Shown here piece by piece: positions 6,397 to 13,747 of a stretch of 18,764 nucleotides of DNA; the first letter of the stretch is position 1; each line of letters starts with the position of its first letter. This DNA comes from Acidobacteriota bacterium. GTDB taxonomy: Bacteria > Acidobacteriota > Terriglobia > Terriglobales > Acidobacteriaceae. A program made the position numbers and the translations under genes. The stretch is from NCBI GenBank assembly GCA_025353435.1, contig JANXQR010000604.1, forward strand, positions 1-18,764. Reading direction: 5' to 3'. The notes beneath the pieces were generated by a model that was not told the origin of the DNA, ran no database searches, and saw only the letters and a program-made list of their open reading frames with translations.

Positions 6397-7665
6397 TTGA
6401 AATACCGCCATCGTGTGCTGGCACTGTCGTGCGTGTTGCTCACGATCTTGATGCTGGATCGTGTTTGTATCTCTGTTGCTGGGCCCCGTATGCAGGCAGC
6501 GTTGCATATTGGTCCGGTTGGATGGGGATGGGTCAACGGCATGTTCGCTCTAGCCTTTGCGCTTTTCGAAATTCCGTCTGGCATCCTTGGTGACCGGATC
6601 GGACCGCGTCGCGTACTCACACGTGTTGTCCTGTGGTGGAGCGCCTTTAGCGCACTCACCGGCGCCGTCTTCAGTCTGCCCGTCCTTTTGATAGTCCGAT
6701 TCCTCTTTGGTGCAGGCGAGGCTGGGGGCTACCCGAATGTCTCTGTGGTCATCGCCCGCTGGTTCCCGGTGCGCGAGCGGGGGCTGGCATTCGGCTTTGT
6801 GTTGATGGCTGCTCAAGTGGGAGGCGCGCTTTCACCACTGATCGTTGTACCAATTCAAATGCATTACGGCTGGCGCGGCACGTTCTGGTTTCTTGGCCTG
6901 TTGGGCCCTCTGTGGGCAGCGGTCTGGTACTTCTGGTATCGCGACTCACCAGGCGAAAAACTTAGCGTGCCTCCAGCCGAACTCGCGGAGACCGCCGAGG
7001 TGCGCAGCCTGCCAAGCCACACCATGCCGTGGGCGATCGCACTGCGTACGCCCAATATGTGGGCCGCTACTGCGATCTGTTTTTGCTACATCTACACCTA
7101 CGTTTTCTTTGCCTCGTGGTTTCACACCTATCTCGTCAAGGCTCGAGGCTTCAGTGAAAAGGACCTGTGGCTCTCATCTCTGCCTTATGTCGTTGCAGCC
7201 GCAGCAAACCTACTAGGTGGTTTCGTCAGCAACATCCTCGTCCAGCGTTGCGGCCTGCGCTGGGGGCGCTGCGCAATCGGCTTCTTTGGGCTTGCGACTG
7301 CCGGACTTGCGATCGTCGGGGTGATTCTCACCCACGGGCCCGGCACTGCCCTCGCGTTCCTCGCACTCGCAAACGGCGCGATTACCTTTCAGCAGCCGAT
7401 CATGTTTGCGGTATGTCTCGACATTGGGGGAGCTTGCAGTGGCGCTATGGTCGGTGTAATGAATACTGCCGCCGGTGCAGCGAGTTTCGTTGGGTCGATC
7501 GCATTCGGCTACATTGTCTCTCACACCGGGGGCTACACGATGCCGTTCGTGCCGATGGCGCTCTTGCTGTTTGTGGGAGCCCTGTTTTGGCTTTATATCG
7601 ATCCCAGAAAGCAGATCCAGCCTAAGCAGCGAATCGATCCTGAAGTTGCCGTCGCGCTCGCTTGA
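6397..7665 (+). CDS. MFS transporter, ACS (anion:cation symporter) type
   Basis: A 422-residue, 12-helix major facilitator protein, the usual length. It resembles the anion:cation symporter group, which takes up organic anions such as hexuronates, glucarate or phthalate with protons. Motif A is present between helices 2 and 3 (GILGDRIGPRRVL, with Pro in place of one usual residue). The segment RFLFGAGEAGGYPNVSVVIA followed by WFPVRERGLAFG is characteristic of this group. A long central loop (about residues 185-215) separates the two six-helix halves. The start is a TTG with GAGG 7 bases upstream; nearby ATGs at 6360 and 6374 are out of frame. It has no operon partner, so the substrate is not indicated by context. 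A sugar acid would fit the sugar-related TIM barrel upstream, but that is a guess. Confidence 0.85.
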   Translation: MKYRHRVLALSCVLLTILMLDRVCISVAGPRMQAALHIGPVGWGWVNGMFALAFALFEIPSGILGDRIGPRRVLTRVVLWWSAFSALTGAVFSLPVLLIVRFLFGAGEAGGYPNVSVVIARWFPVRERGLAFGFVLMAAQVGGALSPLIVVPIQMHYGWRGTFWFLGLLGPLWAAVWYFWYRDSPGEKLSVPPAELAETAEVRSLPSHTMPWAIALRTPNMWAATAICFCYIYTYVFFASWFHTYLVKARGFSEKDLWLSSLPYVVAAAANLLGGFVSNILVQRCGLRWGRCAIGFFGLATAGLAIVGVILTHGPGTALAFLALANGAITFQQPIMFAVCLDIGGACSGAMVGVMNTAAGAASFVGSIAFGYIVSHTGGYTMPFVPMALLLFVGALFWLYIDPRKQIQPKQRIDPEVAVALA

Positions 7666-7965
7666 GCGGAATGCATGCTTAGAAGTCTTGAGTTTGGACC
7701 GAGAAGCGCCTCAGGGGGCCGGTTATTGGGTTGTGCCTGGTTTGTGGACGATATGGAAGTTTCGACTTTGACAACAGTCTTTAGCCGATGTTGCTCAAAA
7801 CGTAATTTCCGAGTTGGCGTTGACACGGCCACGACGGCATCGATATCCCCGGTCCCCAAATGCGAGGGACCGGGGGCACCCTCGGCGTGGCTGGGAACGC
7901 TATCGGGATCGGGGGGCACCCGCCGGTATGTTCGCCTGCCCGATGCTGGCTCCAGCAACGGGTCG
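7666..7965. other. Convergent intergenic region with a dispersed repeat
   Basis: No gene is supported between the transporter and the convergent membrane-protein gene. The region contains a palindromic motif at about 7790-7815 (CTCAAAACGTAATTTCCGAG) similar to those at 3328 and 5312. It also contains the first copy of the 78-bp GC-rich repeat (7844-7921), whose 10-bp stem may act as a transcription barrier between the two convergent genes. Confidence 0.5.
7844..7921. repeat. 78-bp GC-rich repeat, copy 1
   Basis: Made of module A, a 10-bp perfect stem (7847-7856 CCCCGGTCCC; 7866-7875) around a CAAATGCGA loop, and module B, a 40-bp unit ending in GGGGGGCACCC. It matches 8723-8800 at 77 of 78 positions (C/T at the start of CTGGGAACGC). 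It resembles REP/BIME-type intergenic repeats and lies just past the 3' end of the 7966-8538 gene. Confidence 0.85.
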
Positions 7966-8538
7966 CTATGCTGCCGTCTGGCGGAACAGCGAAGGCCAGA
8001 AGAATGGAATGAAGAGCCGGAATGTGGTTGTTGGCGTCAATTGACCACGCTTCACCAGTCTGCTGCGCAACACAAGGACAGTCGCCGCATAACTGACGCC
8101 AACACAGCAGCAGATAATGATGACCACGATCAGAAAAACAGGCACGGCGAGGAAATCGTAGTTCGCAAAATACCATGTGCTGCCTCGTTTAATGAACTGC
8201 GCCGTGGCGCTGGCTTCAAGCTCACTGTTTTCCGTTTTGAAGTGAACCCTGACGGGAACTGATGATACATCGCCATCGGGCATGGGAGTCGAATCGTTTG
8301 GTACGAGAATCAAGTCATAGTGCGGATCACTGAGCCTCTTGAGGCTCTGGTCCCGTTCAACCGGATTTGCCATTGGGTCCAACGCCTGATCGGGTGTCTT
8401 AGTGTGTGAGGATAGAGCCGCCATCAGGACCAAGAGCGGATTATTGTTGTCCGTGTGCGAGGTTTGGGCCAAGAGGCCGGACGCGCCAAGCATTATGCAG
8501 ATCATCACCACCCGAACCAGATCAAACGGATGCTTCAA
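7966..8538 (-). CDS. Exported single-pass membrane protein, unknown function
   Basis: A protein of 190 residues that I do not recognise. I start it at a TTG (8538) with GAGGA just upstream. This yields a good signal peptide (MKHPFDLVRVVMICIMLGASGLLAQ). The longer frame (from 8700) runs through repeat DNA and is unlikely, and the ATG at 8505 lacks a properly spaced site. A polar domain of about 95 residues follows, including 'PDGDVSSVPVRVHFKTENSELEASATAQFIKRGSTWYFANYDF', which reads like a small beta domain. A strong membrane helix then contains three adjacent cysteines (VPVFLIVVIIICCCVGVSYAATVLVL), and a basic tail ends in RQTAA. The gene stands alone, bracketed by near-identical 78-bp repeats. 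Topology: the polar domain should lie outside the cytoplasmic membrane. Confidence 0.65.
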   Translation of the reverse strand: MKHPFDLVRVVMICIMLGASGLLAQTSHTDNNNPLLVLMAALSSHTKTPDQALDPMANPVERDQSLKRLSDPHYDLILVPNDSTPMPDGDVSSVPVRVHFKTENSELEASATAQFIKRGSTWYFANYDFLAVPVFLIVVIIICCCVGVSYAATVLVLRSRLVKRGQLTPTTTFRLFIPFFWPSLFRQTAA

Positions 8539-8655
8539 GTAGTCCTCACTGTCGCTGGATGCGTGCGGAAGGAAGAATCTTATCAGGTCTGAGTCACCGA
8601 ATCGAACACTCCGGTCGAGCGGTGGCCTACTCGAAAGTAGTGCCAATTGGACGTG

Positions 8656-8698
8656 GCTAAAAGCAGCCGCGGATCCTTCCGCTGCGCGCCAGGATGAC
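8656..8698 (-). repeat. Dispersed repeat fragment (CHPGAQRKDPRLLLA type)
   Basis: The minus-strand translation reads CHPGAQRKDPRLLLA. I recall this type of phrase from chance translations of dispersed repeats in acidobacteria and other soil bacteria. The core CCGCGGATCC...TC..CTGC.CGC is shared with 11355-11390 in this window. It does not encode a gene here. Confidence 0.5.
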
Positions 8699-8722
8699 AA
8701 ATCGACCTCGAGAGGTCTGTGG

Positions 8723-8839
8723 TATCCCCGGTCCCCAAATGCGAGGGACCGGGGGCACCCTCGGCGTGGTTGGGAACGCTATCGGGATCGGGGGGCACCC
8801 TCTGCGTGGCTCGGAGCGTTATCGGGACCGGGGGCACCC
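8723..8839. repeat. 78-bp GC-rich repeat, copy 2, with an extra B unit
   Basis: Positions 8723-8800 equal copy 1 (7844-7921) except for one base. A second, diverged B unit of 39 bp follows (8801-8839, TCTGCGTGGCTCGGAGCG and on to GGGGGCACCC). After it the sequence GCCGG rejoins what follows copy 1, so copy 2 is copy 1 plus one inserted B unit. Stem arms of module A are at 8726-8735 and 8745-8754. Confidence 0.85.
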
Positions 8840-8865
8840 GCCGGTGGGATCACGGCGGCACATTT

Positions 8866-9038
8866 CCAGGTCGCAAAAGCGAGACCTGGGGCACCCATGA
8901 GTCGGAGGCGGATTGAGATGTCGGACACACGCCGACCTTGAAGGCTGTCAGGAGAACGAAAGGCGACTCGTTGAGGTCTGGGGTTTCCCAGACACCAAAA
9001 AGCGGGACCCGGGACACCCAAATGATTTGGGACCCGGG
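8866..9038. repeat. Cluster of hairpins and a GGGACCCGGG direct repeat
   Basis: Three related elements follow the 78-bp repeat. At 8866-8889, CCAGGT...ACCTGG pairs with an inner TCGC-aaaa-GCGA. At 8976-8993, GTCTGGG-gttt-CCCAGAC is a perfect 7-bp stem with a 4-base loop. At 9004-9013 and 9029-9038 the 10-mer GGGACCCGGG occurs twice, each near a CACCC or CCAGCC tail. They share the theme 'stem of GGGACC/GGTCTG type, then CACCC' with modules A and B. The last ones lie 40-100 bp past the stop of the VWD gene and could end or stabilise its transcript. Confidence 0.6.
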
Positions 9039-9074
9039 CCAGCCGCCTCTCGGATTATTTTCACGTTCTGTAAT

Positions 9075-11090
9075 TTATGGCTTCTTGCGTTTCAACCACC
9101 ACACAAGGACGATGATTGCAAGGAGCAGCAACAACAGCCACCACCACTTTTCGAGGATTCCGCCGCCGCTGCCGCCACCGGTAATCGTCCCCACGGCCAC
9201 GGGGGTGATCGCGTTGACGTACACGTTGGCCGCGCTGTCCTGACCAATCACTGCAACGTCGAGAGTGCAGGCTTCAAGCAGCGCTCCCGGTTTCACGCCC
9301 GCTGCCGTGCAAACGCCGTTCGCCCTGCCGCGGAGGCCCGGCTCGAGGTCCGCGGCAAAGAACGTCCGCTTGGGAATGCCGACTTCGATATCCTTGCCGC
9401 CGTTGCAGGCCGACAGCATGGAAGCATCGCTGGAGACTCGCCAGCTTTCGGCAAATCGGTGATAGAGGTCTTCGAAGCTGAACGGGTTATTGAGCACGAC
9501 GCCATCGCGCGTCTCGAGCTGGTTGACGTTTCCGTTGGGGTTGGCGATGAGGCCATGCACCGAAGATGGCCAGCGGCCCAGGCCGACGGACACATCGATC
9601 CATGTGGGGTTGACGGTGGCGCGCACCGAATCACCACTTTCGCTCGTCATCTGGTAAACACTGCCCTGCCGTGCGATGCCGACGCCGCCCGGAAGCTCGA
9701 GGGTCTGGCCGTCATCGACCGGGGTGAGCTTGCCGTCAACGCGGATCTCTCCTGCCTCGTTGCCATCCCGCGGTGCCAGGCAGACCGCGACCTTGGTGGA
9801 GCCGAAACGGGCGGCCACTGCCTTGTTCACGGTCGCGTTGGGCCAGGTTGGCGCTCCTGAAACCTGCCGGGTTTGAACCGAAAAGTCCTTATCGACTTCA
9901 GCCAGGGTGAAATCGCCCGCCGCCTGAAAGTCGTAGAACAGGCCATTGAAGGTGTGCAGATGGGTGTCGCCGATGGTGGTGGCAGCGGCGCAGTCGGAGG
10001 TAGCGCCGCCGGCGATGCTCTCCTGGAAGAGGACTGCCGGTCCGGGCGCAGACGACGCCGGAGCGGTGGGCCCGAAGCTTAGGTTGTTCTTCTCCGCGGT
10101 GAAGCCTTGAGCCAGGCAGTTGGGCGCGGCGGTGCCGCCATAAATGATCTCCGTGCGGGTGTTGGACGAGGCCCCGGGGTTGAAGCTGGCGGTGCCGCCG
10201 CCTCCTGAGGTGTCGCCGCCGGCGCCGAAGATGTTGAACTCGGCGATGTTCCAAGCGGACGAGGCGGCCACGACGTTATCACCGGTGGCCTTGAAGGCGA
10301 CGGTTCCCGCCCCCGTGGACATGGCGATTTCGTCGCCGGTTGAGGTCGCGGTTCCGGTCAAGGTCCAGTTAGCCATGTTGGTGATTGGCTGACTGGGCAC
10401 CGACACGGCCTGGGCGCTGTTCTTGAAGCAGGAAGTTCCAAGGATGGCCACCTGGTTCCAGCCCTTGCCCGCGGGGCAGGTGGCGTTGTAGCCGATGAGC
10501 CAATACTGCATGGACGCGGACCCGGCGCCGGGGCCGGTGTTCCAATAAACCCATTGCTCCCAGCCCTCGCAGTTCGCGTTGGGGGACCCGGCGCAGGCGG
10601 TGCTGCCGGTGAAGAAGTCAGTGTTGATTTGAAGCGTGTACGCGTTGGCGATCGACGGTCCCTTGTTTCCAATGGGCCCGCTCTCGCTGGTCACGTTGGT
10701 GACGTTCTCAAAGTGTCCGATGGCCTGGGTGATATGTCCTGAAGGGGCTCCAGCAGCGATGTCGTTGCCGTTTCCGACCACGGCCGGGCGCGGGCCGTGG
10801 TGCGGAAGAGCCGGGAGGTTCGGCGACTTCACGCACGTAACTTCCTTCCAATCGGTGCTGGGATAGGCGGCGGTGAAGCACCCTTTCTTGGGCGCTGCCT
10901 TGCGCATGATGGAGTCGTTCCAGTCCGTGCGCTTCTTCTTTTCCTCGGGCGACACCTGCTCTTGCGAAGCAGCGGCAGCGGAGGCGGTGGGCCCGTTGGG
11001 CGGCGACTGGGTTTTAGCGGACGGTGCGAAGGCGCACAATAGCCCAAACAGCGATGTGGCCATGACTCTGGAGCATAGATTCTTCATCAT
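9075..11090 (-). CDS. Secreted VWD-domain protein with C-terminal membrane anchor
   Basis: A 671-residue exported protein. A signal peptide covers about residues 1-26, followed by a charged linker. A Trp- and Cys-rich domain at about 70-230 contains GWEQWVYWN and MQYWLIGYNATCPAGKGW; this is probably a secreted beta domain, but I cannot name it. A Gly/Ser-rich part lies at about 285-310. A von Willebrand type D-like domain runs from about 373 to 555 and opens with GDTHLHTFNGLFYDFQAAGDF. A Cys-bearing C8-like tail follows at about 560-625. The protein ends with a Gly/Ser linker (GGGSGGG), one hydrophobic helix starting at Trp649 and a basic KRKKP end. It should therefore hang on the outside, held by its C-terminus. 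GGGGAG precedes the start; either of two adjacent ATGs (11090, 11087) is possible. The VWD assignment is from motif reading only. Confidence 0.8.
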   Translation of the reverse strand: MMKNLCSRVMATSLFGLLCAFAPSAKTQSPPNGPTASAAAASQEQVSPEEKKKRTDWNDSIMRKAAPKKGCFTAAYPSTDWKEVTCVKSPNLPALPHHGPRPAVVGNGNDIAAGAPSGHITQAIGHFENVTNVTSESGPIGNKGPSIANAYTLQINTDFFTGSTACAGSPNANCEGWEQWVYWNTGPGAGSASMQYWLIGYNATCPAGKGWNQVAILGTSCFKNSAQAVSVPSQPITNMANWTLTGTATSTGDEIAMSTGAGTVAFKATGDNVVAASSAWNIAEFNIFGAGGDTSGGGGTASFNPGASSNTRTEIIYGGTAAPNCLAQGFTAEKNNLSFGPTAPASSAPGPAVLFQESIAGGATSDCAAATTIGDTHLHTFNGLFYDFQAAGDFTLAEVDKDFSVQTRQVSGAPTWPNATVNKAVAARFGSTKVAVCLAPRDGNEAGEIRVDGKLTPVDDGQTLELPGGVGIARQGSVYQMTSESGDSVRATVNPTWIDVSVGLGRWPSSVHGLIANPNGNVNQLETRDGVVLNNPFSFEDLYHRFAESWRVSSDASMLSACNGGKDIEVGIPKRTFFAADLEPGLRGRANGVCTAAGVKPGALLEACTLDVAVIGQDSAANVYVNAITPVAVGTITGGGSGGGILEKWWWLLLLLLAIIVLVWWLKRKKP

Positions 11091-11397
11091 CTCTCCCCTA
11101 TCTATGGTTGGTAGTTGTGGAATCCACCATTGAGAATGTTTGCCCCAGCGAAGGTGCGTTGAGCCTTTGCATCTCGGGTGTCGTGCCTATAGTTGTGACT
11201 TCAAGAGGCCGTTCGTTACAGATTTTGGGAGAGATTGCGGGATGCGCATCGAGGGGATTGGCCGATTGGCTCGGCTTCGGTGGTGATCCTGAATAGCGAG
11301 ACGTTAAGGCCTGTGGGGACTCGGGCCACCTGCCTCCCCCAAATGCGAAGACAAGAACAACCGCGGATCCCTCGACTGCACGCGGGAAGACCGGCCT
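11091..11397. other. Intergenic region with a dispersed-repeat fragment
   Basis: No gene is supported. Near 11330-11397 lie a 'CCCCCAAATGCG' block, which echoes the loop of the 78-bp repeats, and a CCGCGGATCC...CTGCACGCGGG block, which echoes 8656-8698. These sit just beyond the 3' end of the VWFA gene. The rest should hold the promoter of the VWD gene; no boxes could be placed with confidence. Confidence 0.5.
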
Positions 11398-12531
11398 TTA
11401 TTTGTTGGTAGAGGGGTCGCCGGCGGTTTGGGTGAGTTTCTGTTTGCCTGGCTGGGCGTAATAGCCGCGACGGGTGCGGACGATGAGGTTCTTGTGGTTT
11501 TTAGAATAGGCTTCGACGCGGATGCTGCGATAGCCGGCGAAGGTGGCGGGCTTGGTGGAGCGAAAGCCGAGGCTGTACTGGTTTCTGACGTCGCGCGCGA
11601 CCTCAGAGGCGATTTCGCTGACCTGGTCAATGGAGCGGGGGAAGTAAGCCAGGCCGCCGGTCTCTGAGGAAAGGGACTCGAGGTCGTCGTGGGCCTTCTG
11701 AACCTCGTTTCGATCGGCGTCGTAGAGGAGGCCGATGGTGTAGACGACGGGACCGCCGAGGCCCTGCACGCGACGGATGGCGTCACGGAGGGTGAGGTGG
11801 GAGGCGTTGTCGGCGCCGTCGGTGATGATGAGCAGCAACTGCTTGCGCTCGGTGGCGTGGTGAGCGAGCTCGTCAGCCGAGGCGGCGACAGCGTCGTAGA
11901 GGGCGGTGGTGCCGCGCGAGTCGAAATGGGAGAGGCCGCGATTGAGCGCCACGCGATCGACGGTGAGGCCCTGGTCGAGATAGGCGTGCTCGTTGAAGTT
12001 GACGACGAAGGCAGCGTCTTTGGGATTGGACTCGGTAATGAGCTGCATGGCGGCGGCGTTGACGGCGCTGCGCTTATCGAGCATGGAGCCGGAGTTATCA
12101 ATGAGGATGCCCATGGAGACGGGCTGGTCCTGGTGGGTGAAGGAAGAGGTTTCCTGGGGGACATTGTCTTCAAAGATGCGGAAGTCGGAACGTTTCAGGT
12201 CAACGACTGGGTGGCCTTTTTCATCGACAACGGTGATGTCGAGGAGGACTTCGTTGACGTCGACATGGAGGGTGAAGGCGCCGTCTTTGCCTCTCTGGAC
12301 CTGGCCGCTGGAGGCAGTGGGGTTGGCGGCGTCGGGTGACGAGACCGGGTCGCGATCGACGGTGAGGTTAGGGCTGGTTTGCGGATGCTGAAGGTTGTCG
12401 GGTTGGGTGGGGGCCGGGGCGGCGGGGGCTTGTGAAAACACCGGGGGCGCCGACAGAATGCCTAACGCGAGGGCAGCCTGGAGGGCGGGGACAATCGAGA
12501 GCGAGCGCAATACAAGATTTCTATCGATCAT
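11398..12531 (-). CDS. Secreted VWFA-related acidobacterial domain protein
   Basis: A 377-residue exported protein with a von Willebrand A domain, of the type annotated as 'VWFA-related Acidobacterial domain'. VWA domains bind proteins through a metal site. The start at the ATG 12531 gives a signal peptide (MIDRNLVLRSLSIVPALQAALALGILSAPPVFSQA); the longer frame lacks one. A Pro-rich linker runs to about residue 80. A beta region follows (VNEVLLDITVVDEKGHPVVDLKRSDFRIFEDN), typical of this family before the A domain. The metal site is complete: Asp145-x-Ser147-x-Ser149 (DNSGS), Thr208/209 (RGTTALYD) and Asp238 (ITDGAD). No strong ribosome binding site is visible. It lies 58 bp behind the glycoside hydrolase gene on the same strand. 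A surface or periplasmic binding role is inferred. Confidence 0.9.
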   Translation of the reverse strand: MIDRNLVLRSLSIVPALQAALALGILSAPPVFSQAPAAPAPTQPDNLQHPQTSPNLTVDRDPVSSPDAANPTASSGQVQRGKDGAFTLHVDVNEVLLDITVVDEKGHPVVDLKRSDFRIFEDNVPQETSSFTHQDQPVSMGILIDNSGSMLDKRSAVNAAAMQLITESNPKDAAFVVNFNEHAYLDQGLTVDRVALNRGLSHFDSRGTTALYDAVAASADELAHHATERKQLLLIITDGADNASHLTLRDAIRRVQGLGGPVVYTIGLLYDADRNEVQKAHDDLESLSSETGGLAYFPRSIDQVSEIASEVARDVRNQYSLGFRSTKPATFAGYRSIRVEAYSKNHKNLIVRTRRGYYAQPGKQKLTQTAGDPSTNK

Positions 12532-12589
12532 AAGCAAGCGAAAGGACAGCTTAACTGAGTTTGATGCATGCGAGGGCGAAAATGCGGTT

Positions 12590-13588
12590 TTAAGGTGGTG
12601 TGGCGGCGTGTTGAGTGGATGCCGATGGGCTTTGCGGCTGGCTGCTGCAACTGGTGGGGATGCCGGGTTCCATTGCGGTGCCTTCTTCGTAGTCGTTCCA
12701 GGTTTCGAAGAGGATGAATGGCGGAACGTTGTTGGCAGGAAAGAACTTGCGCCAACTGTTGAGGGTATCCTTGAAGGTTTCACCACAGCGTGCCGAGATG
12801 TGGCGGTTCAATCCCCACGAGGCTTTGCTGTCGTCAAAGGTGGACCAGGTGCCGCCTACGATGAGCTTGTCAGAATATTTGGTCCCCATGGTGGTGTAGA
12901 AGTCGGCGAGGTATTGTTCGCCCCAGTTGCTGCCGTCCTGAGACCAGCCTTTGGGGCCGGGCTGGACCCACGCGTAGAAGCCGTCGAAGGCGTTGGCGTC
13001 CTTTCCGGGAAGACTTTCCTGGATCAACAGGGGCGGGGGGTTCCAGGTGTTGATGACAGCGCGGACCTTCTCCCAATCGGTGTGATTGCCCTTGGGAAAG
13101 ATGAAGATGACGGGCCGTCCCTGATAGGTGAGATAGGCCTGGTGTCCGGGTGATTTCGCCGAAAGGTAGGTTTCGTGGAACATGGTGAAGTCAGCGATGG
13201 CTTCGTCGGTGGCGCCGTCTTCCTGGTCGGTTTCGTCGTACATCATGGCGACCTTGAATTTGTTCTTGTCGGCCAGATTTTGCATCAATGCGTAGCTTTT
13301 GTCGATGAAGGGTTGGCGATCGCCGTACCAATCGACTACGAAGGTGCTGATTCCCATGTCTTTGGCTTGATGAATCTGCCGGGTCAGGACAGCCGGATCG
13401 TGCGAGGAATAGCCGATGTTGATGTGTTCCGGGTGACCGAACCATGCTTCGTAAAGAGCCAGCACTTCAGGGGTGGCGCCGGAAGCTTTATACTTCAAAG
13501 ATTGGATCTGACTTGACTCCGGTCCCGAGCATGCGCGGGGCAGGAGAATGGCTAAAAAAAGTGCAATGCTGGCTCGATATTGAATCAT
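12590..13588 (-). CDS. Secreted glycoside hydrolase family 71/99-like protein
   Basis: A 332-residue exported protein resembling the GH71/GH99-like TIM-barrel group (alpha-glucanases and endo-mannosidases). The ATG at 13588 opens a signal peptide (MIQYRASIALFLAILLPRACSG). The PRAC stretch is a poor lipobox because Pro sits at -3. Typical landmarks follow: YEAWFGHPEHINIGYSSHDP (residues 47-66), the strand end FVVDWYG (83-89), the central MMYDE, and near the C-terminus FETWNDYEEGT (about 294-304), which in this group lies at the active-site rim. The length is typical for the group. The last 25 residues are Ser/Pro/Gln-rich. No strong ribosome binding site is visible. It is likely co-transcribed with the VWFA gene and diverges from the flippase, so both may serve the same glycan. 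The actual substrate is unknown. Confidence 0.77.
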   Translation of the reverse strand: MIQYRASIALFLAILLPRACSGPESSQIQSLKYKASGATPEVLALYEAWFGHPEHINIGYSSHDPAVLTRQIHQAKDMGISTFVVDWYGDRQPFIDKSYALMQNLADKNKFKVAMMYDETDQEDGATDEAIADFTMFHETYLSAKSPGHQAYLTYQGRPVIFIFPKGNHTDWEKVRAVINTWNPPPLLIQESLPGKDANAFDGFYAWVQPGPKGWSQDGSNWGEQYLADFYTTMGTKYSDKLIVGGTWSTFDDSKASWGLNRHISARCGETFKDTLNSWRKFFPANNVPPFILFETWNDYEEGTAMEPGIPTSCSSQPQSPSASTQHAATPP

Positions 13589-13747
13589 TGTCAAATCTAT
13601 TAGATGGCTTACTCGCCGATTGGTTGTTGAGGTGGGGCAAACTGAACGTTGCCGGCCGGCGTTAAGATTTTCAGAATGTAATATTTGTCGCTTAAGAACT
13701 GCCAGCCTCATCCCTTCTTAATCTTTCGTCTATTTGGAGTTCCCGGC

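Larger units (their letters stand above)
8539..9074. other. Repeat-filled intergenic region
   Basis: No gene is supported across about 535 bp; open frames here are translations of repeats. In order it holds GGTGGCCTACTCG (8621-8633, also at 6174), a dispersed-repeat fragment (8656-8698), the second 78-bp repeat (8723-8800) and an extra B unit. Four further GC-rich hairpins or direct repeats follow up to 9040. It must include the promoter of the minus gene starting at 8538, and it lies downstream of the VWD protein gene ending at 9075. Confidence 0.6.

Noticed and set aside
8723..9038. Possible CRISPR array
   Set aside because: The repeats are adjacent hairpin modules of different sequence and length with no regular spacers, and no cas genes are present.
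8913..9860. 315-residue plus-strand open frame
   Set aside because: It starts inside the hairpin-repeat cluster and then runs antisense to the VWD protein. No domain or start signal.
11304..12339. Long frames within the VWFA gene (minus 11304-12173, plus 11689-12339)
   Set aside because: One is Ser/Pro/Thr-only and the other Gly/Val/Glu-only, the usual result of reading a GC-rich gene in a wrong frame. The VWFA frame has a complete metal site.
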